Origin: Romanomermis culicivorax
Taxonomy: Eukaryota; Nematoda; Enoplea; Mermithida; Mermithidae
Assembly: GCA_963922205.1 (NCBI GenBank)
Contig: CAWUHX010000145.1
Location: forward strand, 806,001-870,000
DNA length: 64,000 nt
Reading direction: 5' to 3'
A program made the position numbers and the translations under genes. This document shows positions 21,854 to 32,450 of the stretch, one piece after another (position 1 is the first letter of the stretch; each line of letters begins with the position of its first letter). The notes below the pieces were generated by a model. It saw only the letters and a list, made by a program, of their open reading frames with translations, made no database searches and was not told the DNA's origin.

Positions 21854-22678
21854 TGCCGGTTGGACTAAAGGGGTTTGAGCTCGAGCTCGGAATTATCACG
21901 ACCACAAAAAATAAAACTTCGTTTTCATTGGTTTGACGATGATCTCAACGTCGGGATCATCCCGAAATCAGTGCGAGCTCGAGATGTTTTGGGTTTCACT
22001 AAAATTTTTCATTTAATCCTGATCCAGCCCCACACATAAAAGTTAATCTTCCTATCGAACCGGTTTAAGTTCAAACTTTTCTGTTCTGCTTTTTTACCGT
22101 TGATCTTAAAAATTATTTTTTCCGTTATCGATTGATTAATCCACATATTAAACTTGAACGAATTTTTCAGGATAGGACGAATCTGTTAGATTTTATGAAT
22201 GATGACGGACTATAAGATCGTTACTTTTTTCAACTTGGTTCCAACGCAGAAATAATGAAAGAATCAATAAAAATAAAAAAGAAAAGTACAACTTATATTG
22301 CAATTTTGTGGCCAAATTTTTGCACATTTTATTTTGCCCCATTCCGCCGTCAGTTTTTCACGCAGTGCGAGTATATGCATGCATGTTTTACATTTTTCCA
22401 CGGTATTTTCTAAGCAAACGTTCCTTTTTGTATGTTTTTTCCTCAGTTTTGCAGTTTCTGTAACATATGTCGTGCAAATAACATGAATGATCAGACACAT
22501 TTTACGTGTTATTATATCGATCTCAGGCTTAAACATCAGGGTCTGATAATCTTGAGCTCAAACTTTTTGGTGAAACCCAAGAAACATGAAACCGACGCCG
22601 CGCTCAGCTGAGACTCAGTTTCAAGCACTTGATATCGACATCGGGATGACCCTCAGTTTCAGTTAGTGAAACCGGCCC
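21854..22678. mobile_element. MITE family M2, copy 1
   Basis: Ends are an inverted pair: left GCCGGTTGGACTAAAGG, right TTAGTGAAACCGGCC. The interior holds GAGCTCGAGCTCGG and CATTTAATCCTGATCC. A second copy lies at 41867-42425 and a related core is embedded in both FoldBack-like arms (about 51330-51740 and 58560-58980). Non-coding; about 825 bp. Confidence 0.7.
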
Positions 22679-23395
22679 ATTTTTAACATAGTATTAAAAT
22701 ATAGATTTTGCATCATATGGGTTCCATCATTTTTCCGACTTTTTTAGGACAAACTTTACAATTTATTGCATTCAACATCATCGATTTCCTAAAAAATCGA
22801 TTTTGTCATGACTCGTTAAAAAGTAAATTTCGGATGCTCTTTTATAAAATAAACATTCTTGTCTTTTGAGGAAGATGAACAACGTCAATATGATAAAGAC
22901 AAAAATTAAGGTGAGCATTTTGAGAACAAAAAGATGAAAATGAAGATAAAGATATCTCTATTTTTATCTTGCAAAGATTACAATAATGTATTTTTAAATA
23001 CTACTCCTTGTGAATGATCATCCACAAATATTTGGGCGCTTACCGCAGGAAGGGAGGATGATTGAAATCGAGTCTATTATTCTTAATTTTAGCTGAGCCC
23101 GAAATTCGAATCTCCTTGCAGATTAAGGTTTCTTGTTGTAATTTGATTGATTATGGAATTCAGTCGATTGTTTTACTAGAATAAACTATCCCTGTTGAAA
23201 TTGAATGTGTTCTATCTTTATCTGTTATCTGCGTGTTTTAATTTTTTATCTTGCAAGTTGCCTTTTTCTTTATCTTTCTATCTTTACCTTTTTCTTTTAA
23301 GAAGATAAATTTGTATTTCTACATTTATCTTTATCTTGCTCAAATTTCTCTTCATGTCAAACACTTGTTATTTCACGGCCAAAAATAAATCCTAC
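22679..23395. repeat. Low-complexity GATAAA / TTTATC stretch
   Basis: From about 22870 the strand is rich in GATAAAGA-type words and from about 23210 in TTTATCTTTATC-type words, giving loosely inverted halves about 350 bp apart. It may be a degenerate palindromic element or simply low complexity. No ORF. Confidence 0.35.
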
Positions 23396-23645
23396 CACTG
23401 GACTCACACTTTTGAACACACGAAAAAGCCCAGGCTGGTGACTTCACACTTTAAAACAATGAATATATGTTTGAAAATCTAGTTAATTTACAGTCAAAAA
23501 CAAAAAACGCTCGAAATTTTACTGAATTTATACTCTCAAACACCTAAAAAACTTAGATTGGTGGCTTCATACTTTCAAACACTCTGAAAATATTTGAAAA
23601 AGTAGCTATTAACACTCAACAACAATGTGTATTTACACTCAAAAT
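23396..23645. repeat. Imperfect direct duplication, ~130-bp unit
   Basis: A segment with ACACTTTTGAACAC, then GGCTGGTGACTTCACACTTT, recurs about 130 bp on as ATACTCTCAAACAC, then ATTGGTGGCTTCATACTTT; a third partial unit follows. Diverged tandem repeat. Confidence 0.45.
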
Positions 23646-24313
23646 ATGCTCATAACATGCATGGTGTAGTGACATCACAAGTCTTTACGCACTGTTTTGT
23701 GTCTTCACAAAGTCCGTCAGTGACCACTGGCCAACCAGATCATTTGGGAGGCCGTACATTACCGCATCTATCGGATATTTTTGCTCAAAAAGTCTTGCAT
23801 GAGTAACTAGTGGTCACTCCTGTAACTCAGATAATTATAACATGATTTACTACCTCAGGCCATAGTTCATAAGACATTGGTCATATGTGGCAGCCACATC
23901 GACATAACATTTCATCAGTGTCTGATCTGAGATGGCACCAAGAAACCAGTACACACAAGAAAGTCGTTGTTTATAGGATCAGTGGTCACTCATGTCATCA
24001 TGTCATCCAGATGACTCTGGATGAGCTCACAATCACCAAAAGCTTTTTTGATCTGTGTTGTGTCTTGAATAAAGACTGGCCTAAGTTGAAAATAGATTAG
24101 TCTTAGGATAATTGGTAAATATCCAACTGGAATGCTAGCTGGTAAATTGCTAGCGGTTAACGATCAGAACATATAATAGCCAAGCATTAAGTAGCACAAT
24201 AAATAAGTGAATAAATATACAAAACAACACGGCCTATATAGTATCACAGCAAATCATGGGATGTTCTAAAACCTTGTAGAATGAAAAAGAATACTATAGA
24301 ATATTGTGGAAGG
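23646..24313. other. Unassigned spacer
   Basis: No gene recognised. Scattered AGTGGTCACTC words (about 23810 and 23980) are the only internal repetition seen. Confidence 0.35.
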
Positions 24314-24326
24314 TTCTAGAACTTTC
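24314..24326. promoter_or_regulatory. Heat-shock-element-like site
   Basis: TTCTAGAACTTTC matches the three-unit alternating nTTCnnGAAnnTTCn arrangement bound by HSF trimers without mismatch. It lies about 0.9 kb upstream of the visible exons of the Pro/Ala-rich gene and just before a tandem repeat. Function is untested; a chance match is possible. Confidence 0.4.
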
Positions 24327-24356
24327 TGGTATAATGCAGTACATGAAATGTACCTG

Positions 24357-24493
24357 CACATCATATCATGTGATCGTACTGTATGATATGCATCACTTGT
24401 ATTTGTATATCATATCACGTGAGCATACTGTAAAGTGTGCATCACTCATACTTGCACATAATGTAATGTGATATACTGTAAGATATGTATCAG
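24357..24493. repeat. Tandem repeat, ~53-bp unit, about 2.6 copies
   Basis: Three successive units share CATATCATGTGA / CATATCACGTGA / ATGTAATGTGA followed by CATACTGTA-type and GCATCACT-type words. The inner CACGTG-like core varies between units. Confidence 0.6.
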
Positions 24494-25217
24494 TCTTTTT
24501 GAGCAATTCTTGTTGAAAAAGCCAGCCAGCGCTGGTTTCACAACATAGTATGTAACAAATTATTTATTGATAGAATTAATATTGACTATAGCTCTAGGGA
24601 TTCTGACTAACAATACAAATTTTTATATCAAAAATCATATATTTGTTCGTTTTTTGGAGATTTTCAAAATTAAAAAAACCCAAAAAATTCTAAATTTTTG
24701 CAGCAAAACGTCAAAAAAATCGGAATAATAAAAATGATAAAAATAATAAAAATGACAAAAATTGCATAATTAAAGAAACAAAACTTTAATTCTAACCTGC
24801 CATTTGACAGACAGCACCGGCTGAAATAGAGCAGCAAACATCACATAATCAGCTCCAGCTGGTGCTGAGCAGCACCGGTGAGCCTGGACCGGCAATGTAT
24901 AGCTATGGCTTAACCGTCGACCACACAGCAGAGCTGGCCGATTTGGTCTGCAATAAGTTTTTTTGAAAGTGAGGATGACTCACAGCAAAGAGTTGTCTAG
25001 TTATGGAATCGTCTGCTCCAGAATGCCTAAAAACTGAAACATAATACAGCTGATAGCGGGGACAAAATCTACTCACTGGCCATGATGAAATTATATAGAG
25101 TAACTGCACGATTTTCTGCGCAAAAAAAACCTGCAGCATAATTGTCATATCAATAATAGCATTGAGACAGAGTTAAATTTACATATTTTTCCAGTTCAAA
25201 AAATTATTTCATTTCAG
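24494..25217. other. Upstream region of the Pro/Ala-rich gene
   Basis: No gene seen. A patch at about 24830-24890 contains the short palindrome GGTGCTGCTCAGCACC. The first coding exon of the gene beginning at 25218 should lie here or further left, but I could not choose one: an ATG at 25085 has a GT donor 15 bp later, in the wrong phase. Confidence 0.35.
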
Positions 25218-25662
25218 TGTTGTGTTCACTTATCGCCATCACACTTGCTTGTAATGCCGGAGCCAAACAACAAATGGATAGTCCATCGAAGAACGATAGT
25301 CCTCAAAAGGACAGTCCTTCACCAGATTTCTCAGAATTGTTGCTGGAGGCCAATAGGTAAGAAAGATGAACAATCATCGGGCATTATTATAAGGAGGAAA
25401 ATTTTTCCTTGACATTTCCAGGCTATTGACAAACGGTATGATGGTAATGCTCAAGCAAATGCAAAATAACGGGATTGCTCGACCTCAACCAGCTGCTCAA
25501 GCACCAGTTCCATCAAATCCTGTAGCTGCTCCAGTTCCAGTTACGTTAAATGCTGCATCTGGTCCGGTATCAGCTCCGTCAAATTCTGCAGCTGCTCCAG
25601 TTTCCGAACATAAACGTGAGAGGGAGAGTGTTACCAGTATAAGAAATTCTGCTCATTTATAG
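25218..25662 (+). CDS. Small Pro/Ala-rich secreted protein (first exon missing)
   Basis: Two exons, 25218-25356 and 25422-25662, joined across a 65-bp GT-AG intron (donor GTAAGA, acceptor TTTCCAG) in one frame to TAG. The first visible exon follows TTTCATTTCAG and opens with a hydrophobic stretch (LCSLIAITLACNAGA) that looks like the tail of a signal peptide; then a Ser/Asp/Pro-rich segment (SPSKNDSPQKDSPSPDFSEL), a short helix (NGMMVMLKQMQNNG), and repeats of the type PVPSNPVAAPVPV / PVSAPSNSAAAPVSE, with a basic end (HKRERES). About 125 residues visible. The start codon must lie in an upstream exon that I did not identify. No family recognised; a secreted low-complexity effector-like or cuticular protein is possible but unproven. 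Confidence 0.65.
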
Positions 25663-26509
25663 ACAATACAAAAAGAGCACACTAGGCAATTTCTTCTGAA
25701 GCTCGTGACTTGTTCAAAGTCAGAAACACAGACCTGAACTTTTGTAGTGGGCATTGTGGCAATTATAGTGGGCGATGTAAGGCTCTGCAGTCAAAAATGA
25801 CGCAAGATGATATTGTCTTCTGTAAACTTTTATGCAACTACATTTACTCCAAAAGCACAACACATTCAAGACAGAAAAAAACTTATTAATGTGGCCCATC
25901 AAAATATTCTTGTCACATAGTCATCCAGATTCCTGGCCACAAAATAGAGTTGATAGTCTATCTGATGAACGATATCCCGAAACTCGAGAGTAGTAAGGAG
26001 AGGGTTATCGAGCGAATGTTGAGGGTCCACCACACACAAAACAGGCAAATTTTTTTACCAGGCAGGGTGCCAAAAGCACTTGGAGGTCTGCTGCGGGTCT
26101 GCCTTTGGCTACCCCGGTTTATGCCTGGAGGAACAATGACCACCAGCATTACAGATACATTCTTGTTTTTTTATAATAAACTACAGTTGACTATTTATAA
26201 ACAGAATTATAGTCTGTTTTTCTTGATATGCTTTCAAATATCTAGAGTGGAAAAAAGTACTATTTCATATTTTTACCGTTTCCTGGTAAATCATATGCCA
26301 CATAGGGCTGGAAATTCCTTAGCATAGTCAACCGACCCTTAACTTTTTTTGAGCAAACAATTATACAGTAAAAGCTTTCTGTAAACGATTTTGAGGGTAG
26401 TACTTATTTTTCGACATTTTTCAACTTAAAGCATTTTATAAAAAAACAGTCTATAAAACATGAGTTTCACTTATATCTACTTTATCTGCTACAATTTTCT
26501 AAAAGTTAC
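25663..26509. other. Downstream spacer
   Basis: No gene recognised. A conceptual minus-strand stretch near 26050-26150 is short and unsupported. The sequence becomes T-rich toward the satellite. Confidence 0.4.
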
Positions 26510-27375
26510 AGTGATTTTTTTTAAAACGCACTGATTTTTTTAACGTGCCCAATTTTTTCAAATTACCTATACTTCAATTTTTTTGATTTTTTAAATTCTT
26601 TTTGATTTTTTCAAAACTTGCACTGACTTTTTCATGACTATCACTAATTTTTTTAATTTCCTATAATTTAGCACACTTATTTTTTTTAAACCTGCACTGA
26701 TTTTTTGAAAACTTGAACTGATTTTTTTCAAAACTTGCCCTAATTTTTTTAAATTTCCTATATGTTAACTCATAAAAGTTGCACCAATTTTTTAAAACTT
26801 GCACAGATTTTTCTAAAACTTGCACCAATTTTTTCAAAACTTGCACTGATTTTTTGGAAACTTTCACTGATTTTTTCAAAACTTGCCATAATTTTTTCAG
26901 ATTTCCTATACTTCAACACATAGAAATTGCATCATTTGTTTCTGACTTGCACCAATTTTTTTCAAACTTCTACTGATATTTTAACCCTTGCACCGATTTG
27001 TCTAAATTCGAACTGATTTTTTTAAATCTCCACTGAGTTTTTCAACACTTTCCCCAATTTTTTCGAATTTCCTACACTTTAACACACAAAAGTTGCACCG
27101 ACTTTTTATACTTGCATTGATTTTTAAAAACTTTCACTGATTATTCAAAACTTGCACTGATTTTTTTAAAACGCACTAATTTTTTCCAAACTTGCCCCAA
27201 TTTTCTTCAAATTTCCTATACTTCAACACATAAAAGTTGCACAAATTGTTTTTAAACTTACACTGATTTTTTAAAAACTTGCACGTATTTTTTCAAAACT
27301 TGCTTTGGTTTTTTCAAAATTGCACTCATTTTTTCAGAACACGCACTGATTTTTTTAAAACTTCCTGAATTTTTT
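26510..27375. repeat. Satellite: ~21-bp unit with a 145-165-bp higher order
   Basis: A T-rich array of a degenerate ~21-bp unit close to TTTTTTCAAAACTTGCACTGA, repeated about 40 times. Superimposed is a longer unit marked by ATTTCCTATACTTCAACACA followed by TAAAAGTTGCAC, seen at about 26752, 26897, 27063 and 27207. ORFs across it are by-products of the repeat. It borders the end of the Polinton relic. Confidence 0.85.
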
Positions 27376-27439
27376 CCATCATTTCATTTGTTTATGTCTT
27401 GGGTTTTTCTGAAATTTAGTTTTAAGAGTTTTTTAGAAA

Positions 27440-28933
27440 TTAAAATTCTACAGCTTGATTGAGATCATTTCTATCGAAGACCTTTTCAATACTGGCACCC
27501 AATGAGGGCTGATGTAAATCCTACTGACAATTTTCATATACTCACTTTCAACATTGACTACTTGCAGCAGAGGTGCTTATAGATCACCTACTAACTGGGG
27601 TTTCAGGATATTACAGTATATGTAAAAATATTGTTATCCTCCATTCATATCAGATGGGTGTTTAGCAATGAGTTGTGTGGTTTTCTGTAAATAGTTCAGT
27701 CTTCTATTATCAACCTCTATGAAATCAAACATGTATTGAAGATTTGTAGATACCGTATTTATTTAAATGAATGCCGCAGCATTTATTTTTTTCTATGGTG
27801 CATTTGGTGCAGCATTTATTCAAGGGCGGCTTTGATTTAATTTTTGAGTTTAACACCACAAATTTTAATAACATTTTTACTTTTTAACAATAAATGCATA
27901 TGTATGACTTATTAACAAATTTTCATAAAAGCAGCTGATAATGGTATAATTTATGGAATTTCAACTGTTACCATTTCGTCATCTGAAGTTGATCCTAACT
28001 CATCCAAATATAATGATTTTTCCATTGATAAATCATCTTCTTCCATTGATAAATCATCTTCGTACAAAGTAAAATTTTAGCATACTTTTGCTATCAAACG
28101 GCAAAATTAATGCAACTACATGGGTGTCAATAAAAATTTATTTTAGAGTGTACCTTATTTTGAGCTTAACTTACTCACTTTTCATCTATTCCCAAATGAG
28201 TCGCAGTTGGGTTATTTCCATTTTTTCAGCTTCATTAATCGCCAATATATTATAATCATGACTCTATTTTTTCTTTTTTACACCAATAGAATTTTCCGTT
28301 CTATCCATGACAATGCAAAATTTTATTTGGACAATGACAGGATACAAAACAATAAAAAAATGAATGATTCACCCAAAATACAACCTGCTGCAAACAGTTA
28401 CTTACTTGTTCACTTTAAACTAAGGATATTAAATCCTCGAATAAACCCCACAACATTTACTTTATTAATAATCCTCAAATAAACGCCTCAGTGTTTATCT
28501 AAGGGCGGCATTTATTTTAGGGCAGCATTTATTCAAATAAATATGGTAGTTTAATATCTCTTACCTTGGAATTAACCTTGATTTGGCATGCCTTCTTGTG
28601 TGCAACATAGCTTATATTTATAAACTTGGAGTACTTCATCCTCTCCTTATCAGACAATTCCCTCAGAGCTACTACCAATGATTCAATAAGCTCCAATATT
28701 TTTTCATATCCTGTCAGAGGTATTTTTACCATTTGCCTTTTCTTCAGTTCAGTATCATAGAAGTATTGTGTTCTCTCCTGAAAACACATTGTTCCAGCTT
28801 ATATTATTTCAGCTAAAGCAACTTCCCATTCTCCCACAAGATTTATGGTTATGAGGAGATTTGTTTCAAAAACTAATGCAGTATTTTCCCCATTTGAATT
28901 ACTAGGCAATGTTAAAAAGAATTGTTTCTCCAT
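27440..28933 (-). pseudogene. Polinton (Maverick) minor capsid/penton protein, split by a MITE
   Basis: Minus strand, ATG at 28933-28931. The N-terminal part (to 28549) carries the hallmark FFLTLPSNS and GEWEVALAEI motifs of Polinton minor capsid proteins, then IPLTGYEKILELIESLV. Its frame is cut by a MITE (28548-27751). The C-terminal part resumes at 27750 in a compatible frame with FIEVDNRRLNYLQ, YIYCNILKPQLVGDL, APLLQVVNVE and ISPHWVPVL, the expected ending of this family, to a TAG near 27443. One TAA at 28801-28799 and two more in the C-terminal part show decay. The protein would form pentameric vertices of the Polinton virion. The motif order makes the assignment strong. Confidence 0.75.
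27751..28548. mobile_element. TA-flanked MITE inserted in the penton gene
   Basis: Ends TACCGTATTTATTTAAATGA (left) and, in reverse, TACCATATTTATTTGAATAA (right): inverted repeats of about 40 bp with a TA at both borders, as for Tc1/mariner-like insertion. About 0.8 kb. Inside, on the minus strand near 28078-27960, is a short acidic coding-like tail (YEDDLSMEEDDLSMEKS), possibly the last codons of a lost transposase. The insertion lies within coding sequence of the Polinton penton relic. Confidence 0.7.
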
Positions 28934-28989
28934 TTTTGTAATTTTCCCTGAACACATGGCATAGTTCGATTTACTATGAAATTAAAATT

Positions 28990-29450
28990 GTAAATTTTTG
29001 TTTCAACATCAGGAAGTGCATTGATGAAGCCAGTTAAAAAGTCATCATTCCCATGGATTTAAGAATTTCCGAACATGGAATTGCTTTACATTGCCACAGA
29101 GTAAAATAAATGCACATTTTCCCACATGTACTCGTTAAAAATCTTTGAATATGCAGTTGAATTTGTTTTGATATACTTTTCAATAATGGTTGGAGGATAG
29201 CAATCATAGCCACCAATATATTCACATAAACCAGAGGCTGGAAAATATATGGCAAATCAATCAGATCCAGGCTTCTCAGAAGGGTGTAAGTTCATGATTA
29301 TTGCTTCAGGGTAAATACTTATTTTTGGTGATAGGTTCTGCAGAACTACACCAATTGCCATCCGCTTTATTGCTTGGTCATTTTTTGTAAGTGAAGAATT
29401 TGAATTGCATATAAGCTTCATAGTCATGAGCCGAGATGCAATCTTTATTT
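28990..29450 (-). pseudogene. Polinton adenain-type cysteine protease
   Basis: Minus strand, between the major and minor capsid relics. Coding-like segments include KRMAIGVVLQNLSPKISIYP, AIIMNLHPSEKPG, AIYFPASGLCEYIGGYD and, at the end, NDDFLTGFINALPD. Their order and spacing fit the adenovirus-type maturation protease encoded by Polintons. The position of the catalytic His after EKPGS is occupied by Asp and then a stop, and the expected Cys box before the terminal segment is not recognisable, so the enzyme is dead. Frameshifts and stops occur. In an active element it would cleave capsid precursors. The call rests on motif order plus neighbours. Confidence 0.6.
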
Positions 29451-29457
29451 ATAAAAA

Positions 29458-30361
29458 CTAAATTATAAACTCTGCATATATGATAATTTCAACACCAGAC
29501 TTCAGTACATCATCCCCAAATTCAATTTCAATGCTTGTAGTGCCATCACGAATCAAGTCCCAGTGTCCATTGTCATCTTCATATGGTGTCAAGTCAAATC
29601 CAAAAAAGCAGTGGCTAGTTTTATAATCAGAAAGATTCATGTTATTGCCCTAGTTTTCATGAGCTGAATCTATAGCCCCAAATAATTGATTGTAGGCCTG
29701 CATGAATCCATTTCCAAAATCAATTTTTAAAGGACCTGCTGCAAAAGTGGTGCCTCTACACATGACTTCAACTCCATTACTATCAAAAGGTTTAAAATTG
29801 AATGGGAATTGCTATGAGCCCCTCTGTGAGCTGTTGCTTCTGTACAAGAAATACCATGCATCTAGGCAACTGGCCTGAAAATAATGTATGATGTGATGTT
29901 GGCCAAGCTGTGGCAGGTACATGCAGATTACTCATTAGGACTCTCCTTATTTGATACTTTGCTGTCTATGCTTGCATGGTGGATTCCAAGGCTAAACTGT
30001 GCTTTCAAGCATTTCAACTTTTCAAACATGAAATTTATGTTGTCTCACTTTCAGTTTTTGCAATTCTATCAAAGCATTGTAAGAAAAATTCATTTGTAAT
30101 TCTAAACAGTTCCAAATGAAGATCAATGAAGTTAATCAGGTACATGTCCTGTGAGAAAAAATCTATATGTAAAGGTGCAATCACTTCTACCACCTTTTCA
30201 TCTTTGAATAATTCTGCTCTAGCCTGAAAGCTGGAACCATTTTCTGAATCCACATTTTCACCTGCATCTGTGAAGTAGCCCATAGATTGTAGGTAAGAAT
30301 TTTTTCCATCTTGACCACAATTCAGTTCAGTTTCAAAATATGCCCTAAAACATAAGCGCAC
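29458..30361 (-). pseudogene. Polinton major capsid protein (double jelly-roll)
   Basis: Minus strand. The family is known in nematode annotations as F54H12.2-like. Ordered matches are FRAYFETELNCGQDGKNSY, the loop before ELFKDEKVVEVIAPLHIDFF, SQDMYLINFIDLHLEL, then FSGQLPRCMVFLV, FPFNFKPFDSNG and, at the end, FGFDLTPYEDDNGHWDLIRD with VEIIIYAEF. These cover the middle and C-terminal thirds; the N-terminal third is missing where an LTR-element relic begins at about 30374. At least two frameshifts and several stops break it. In an active Polinton this protein forms the icosahedral shell. The lack of DNA polymerase, integrase and ATPase genes means only the morphogenesis block survives. Confidence 0.8.
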
Positions 30362-30373
30362 AACTGCTCAACA

Positions 30374-31690
30374 GTGTGTATCTCATTGTTCTCAGGTCAA
30401 GCCACAGTGTTTTTCATAACCTCAGGTTCCTGCTCAACCTTTAGTTCAAACTCAATGTCAACAACAATCGGTTCCTAGAGCATCTTTAGGTACTATTCTT
30501 TCTCTTTTCAAGATTACTCTCCCATCTGATTTTTGTGCCCTGCAGCAGCATCTCACAACTGTAGCACCTCATTATCTCTATTATTCTCAATGTCAGTCTT
30601 GTAGGACCACTGTTCCTCAACCTCAATTTCGAGCTCAAATTATTCCTCCTCAACAAGTCTTTGTTCAACCACAATCCATCATTGCCAAGAAGGCACTGCC
30701 CATTGTGTATCCTCCTCTCACTTCAATACCTTCACCTTCAGTCCCTGCTCAGCAGGAGCAACAGAATTAGCAGATTGCTGCTGCTGCCACTCAACCTCCA
30801 CCTCGTCTTCCACCAGTTCAGCAAGCTTACTGTAGTTTCTCAACCTAACTCATTTACCATCCCATGTTGGGTTTTTCAATTACCTCCTTCAAGTGTACCC
30901 TCATCATCTACTGTTACTTCTACTGTCACTACTTCCACTTCTGTAGTTCCCATGTCTACTATTATTTCAGCTCCTTCTATGTCACTGTCTGACCATTCAT
31001 CAGCCTCACCAACCAATAGGCCTACGAAATATTTCTGGCCTAACATGTTGCAGGACAATCATAATTTTGATCTTCTGACTCGTTTTAATATCACCCTCTT
31101 GCCTGCCATTGCTCAACAGGCAATTGAACCAGTCCTTACTCTGCACCAACTGTTTAGAGATGACTATTCTGTTGCTTTTGTCACTGCCGCTGAAAAATCC
31201 ATTTCTGACACCCTATTGTGTACCATTCTTGGGTAGACACTGCAATGGGCCTAACTCTTTGGCCCAGCTTCTGCAGTTCGAGTAGCTCGCCCTCACCCTT
31301 TTTTTACAGGAATGTCTTCTTTAATCATGATCCTTGCATTATGCTTCTGCTTATACCTTTTCTGTTGAAATGATAAAAAGTGCACCCAGAAGAAGGTCGC
31401 CCCACTGACCCTGACTTCTCATATCAGTTGGCTACAGTTCGTGCCAATGCTAGCACTGAACGCTTGGTTACCCGCCATGCTTTCGACCAGTTTCACATAC
31501 CTTCTACTTCTGATTTACCTCCTATGCCTTTACCTCCCAACGCCATACACCCTGAGCATCCTAATGTCACAACTGATGCCAACATTGAAACTGCTCAAGA
31601 TGTTCCACCACCCACTTTTCGCCAATTGAAGCATTCTGATTCACGCACTCCTCCTCATTGCAGCCAAGTCCACCACTGCTGATATTTTTA
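30374..31690 (+). pseudogene. Coding relic of an LTR element (gag-like, unidentified)
   Basis: Plus-strand coding character in three successive frames. First a Gln/Pro-rich region with QTQCQQQSVPRASLGTILSL, CALQQHLTTVAPHYLYY and IIPPQQVFVQPQS (one TAG). Then a Ser/Thr-rich linker and a globular-looking stretch with FWPNMLQDNHNFDLLTRF and PVLTLHQLFRDDYSVAFV. Then, after a gap, ATVRANASTERLVTRHAFDQ and a Pro-rich end. No RT, protease or integrase motif is visible. It is followed by a polypurine tract and an LTR-like sequence, so the internal part of a retroelement is likely, with pol deleted. The family is not recognised. Confidence 0.45.
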
Positions 31691-32028
31691 GTTCTTCTGT
31701 GTATGTTTCATTTGTTTCATTTTGGTTCTTTGGCTCAAAAATATATAATCTCTGTGCCCTCATTTTCACTTTCATTTTAGAGCTTTTGTACAGTTTTGGC
31801 CATGCCCTGTTTTTTTTATGTGCATATTTTTATTTGTGATAACCAATTTCCCACAACCAGTTTCGTCACTGCACCTCAAATTCCAGGGGTTTGTGTCCCA
31901 TGTGATTCACCTTCTCACCATTTTGGAATCTGTTAGGTCTTTGCCCTCATTTATGAGGAGAGCAAAACTTTTACACTACAACAACTCTAACGCACCTAGT
32001 AGTTTGATCATTTAAGGTGATCTGCTGC
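31691..32028. other. Non-coding stretch before the polypurine tract
   Basis: No conserved coding motif; probably untranslated internal sequence of the same LTR element. Confidence 0.35.
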
Positions 32029-32040
32029 AATGGGGAGGGG
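32029..32040 (+). promoter_or_regulatory. Polypurine tract
   Basis: AATGGGGAGGGG immediately before TGTTGTAGTG. Purine runs of this kind prime plus-strand synthesis and abut the 3' LTR in LTR retroelements. Confidence 0.5.
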
Positions 32041-32450
32041 TGTTGTAGTGTCACTTTGGGTTTTCCGCAACTGTCTTAAAGTCAGATTACATTCTTGCAA
32101 ACTTTACAACCACCAATAAGCATGTTTCCACCATGCTATCCTAATTCAAACCGGGCGAGGCAATTACTGTATTCATTGCATCATGTGCTCGAAAATTGGT
32201 CAGTGATTTAGTTTTGCATTTGATTTAAAATAATTTCAAATTTGAATATTTGCAAGTGATTTTTTGGTCATCATGATTCTCAAAAGGCGTATGTGCCCCC
32301 GCCTAACAGGAAGTAAGTCTTTTTCATTAAGGTCTGAACCTCTTGGAACTAATCCTGCTAATCATTCTTGATTTAAAATCAAATCTTATTCTTGGTGGAT
32401 CACAAAGCCCAGAGTCACAGAATAAAAAAAGAAAATAATAAAATATAACA
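32041..32450 (+). repeat. Probable 3' LTR
   Basis: Starts TGTTGT directly after the polypurine tract and ends ATAACA, a near-inverted TG...CA pair; about 410 bp. Near its end are AATAAAA-type polyadenylation-like words (about 32421-32441). The matching 5' LTR is not in the window, so the call rests on tract plus termini. Confidence 0.45.

Noticed and set aside
26661-26976. Lys-rich and Phe-rich ORFs in opposite strands
   Set aside because: Both are translations of the 21-bp satellite and carry only its periodicity.
29884-30099. Plus-strand ORF over the major capsid relic
   Set aside because: Antisense to recognisable capsid motifs on the minus strand.
30661-31236. 191-codon ORF taken as one gene
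   Set aside because: Only its second half has plausible coding content; the first half is a frame-shifted reading of a Gln/Pro-rich coding stretch in another frame.
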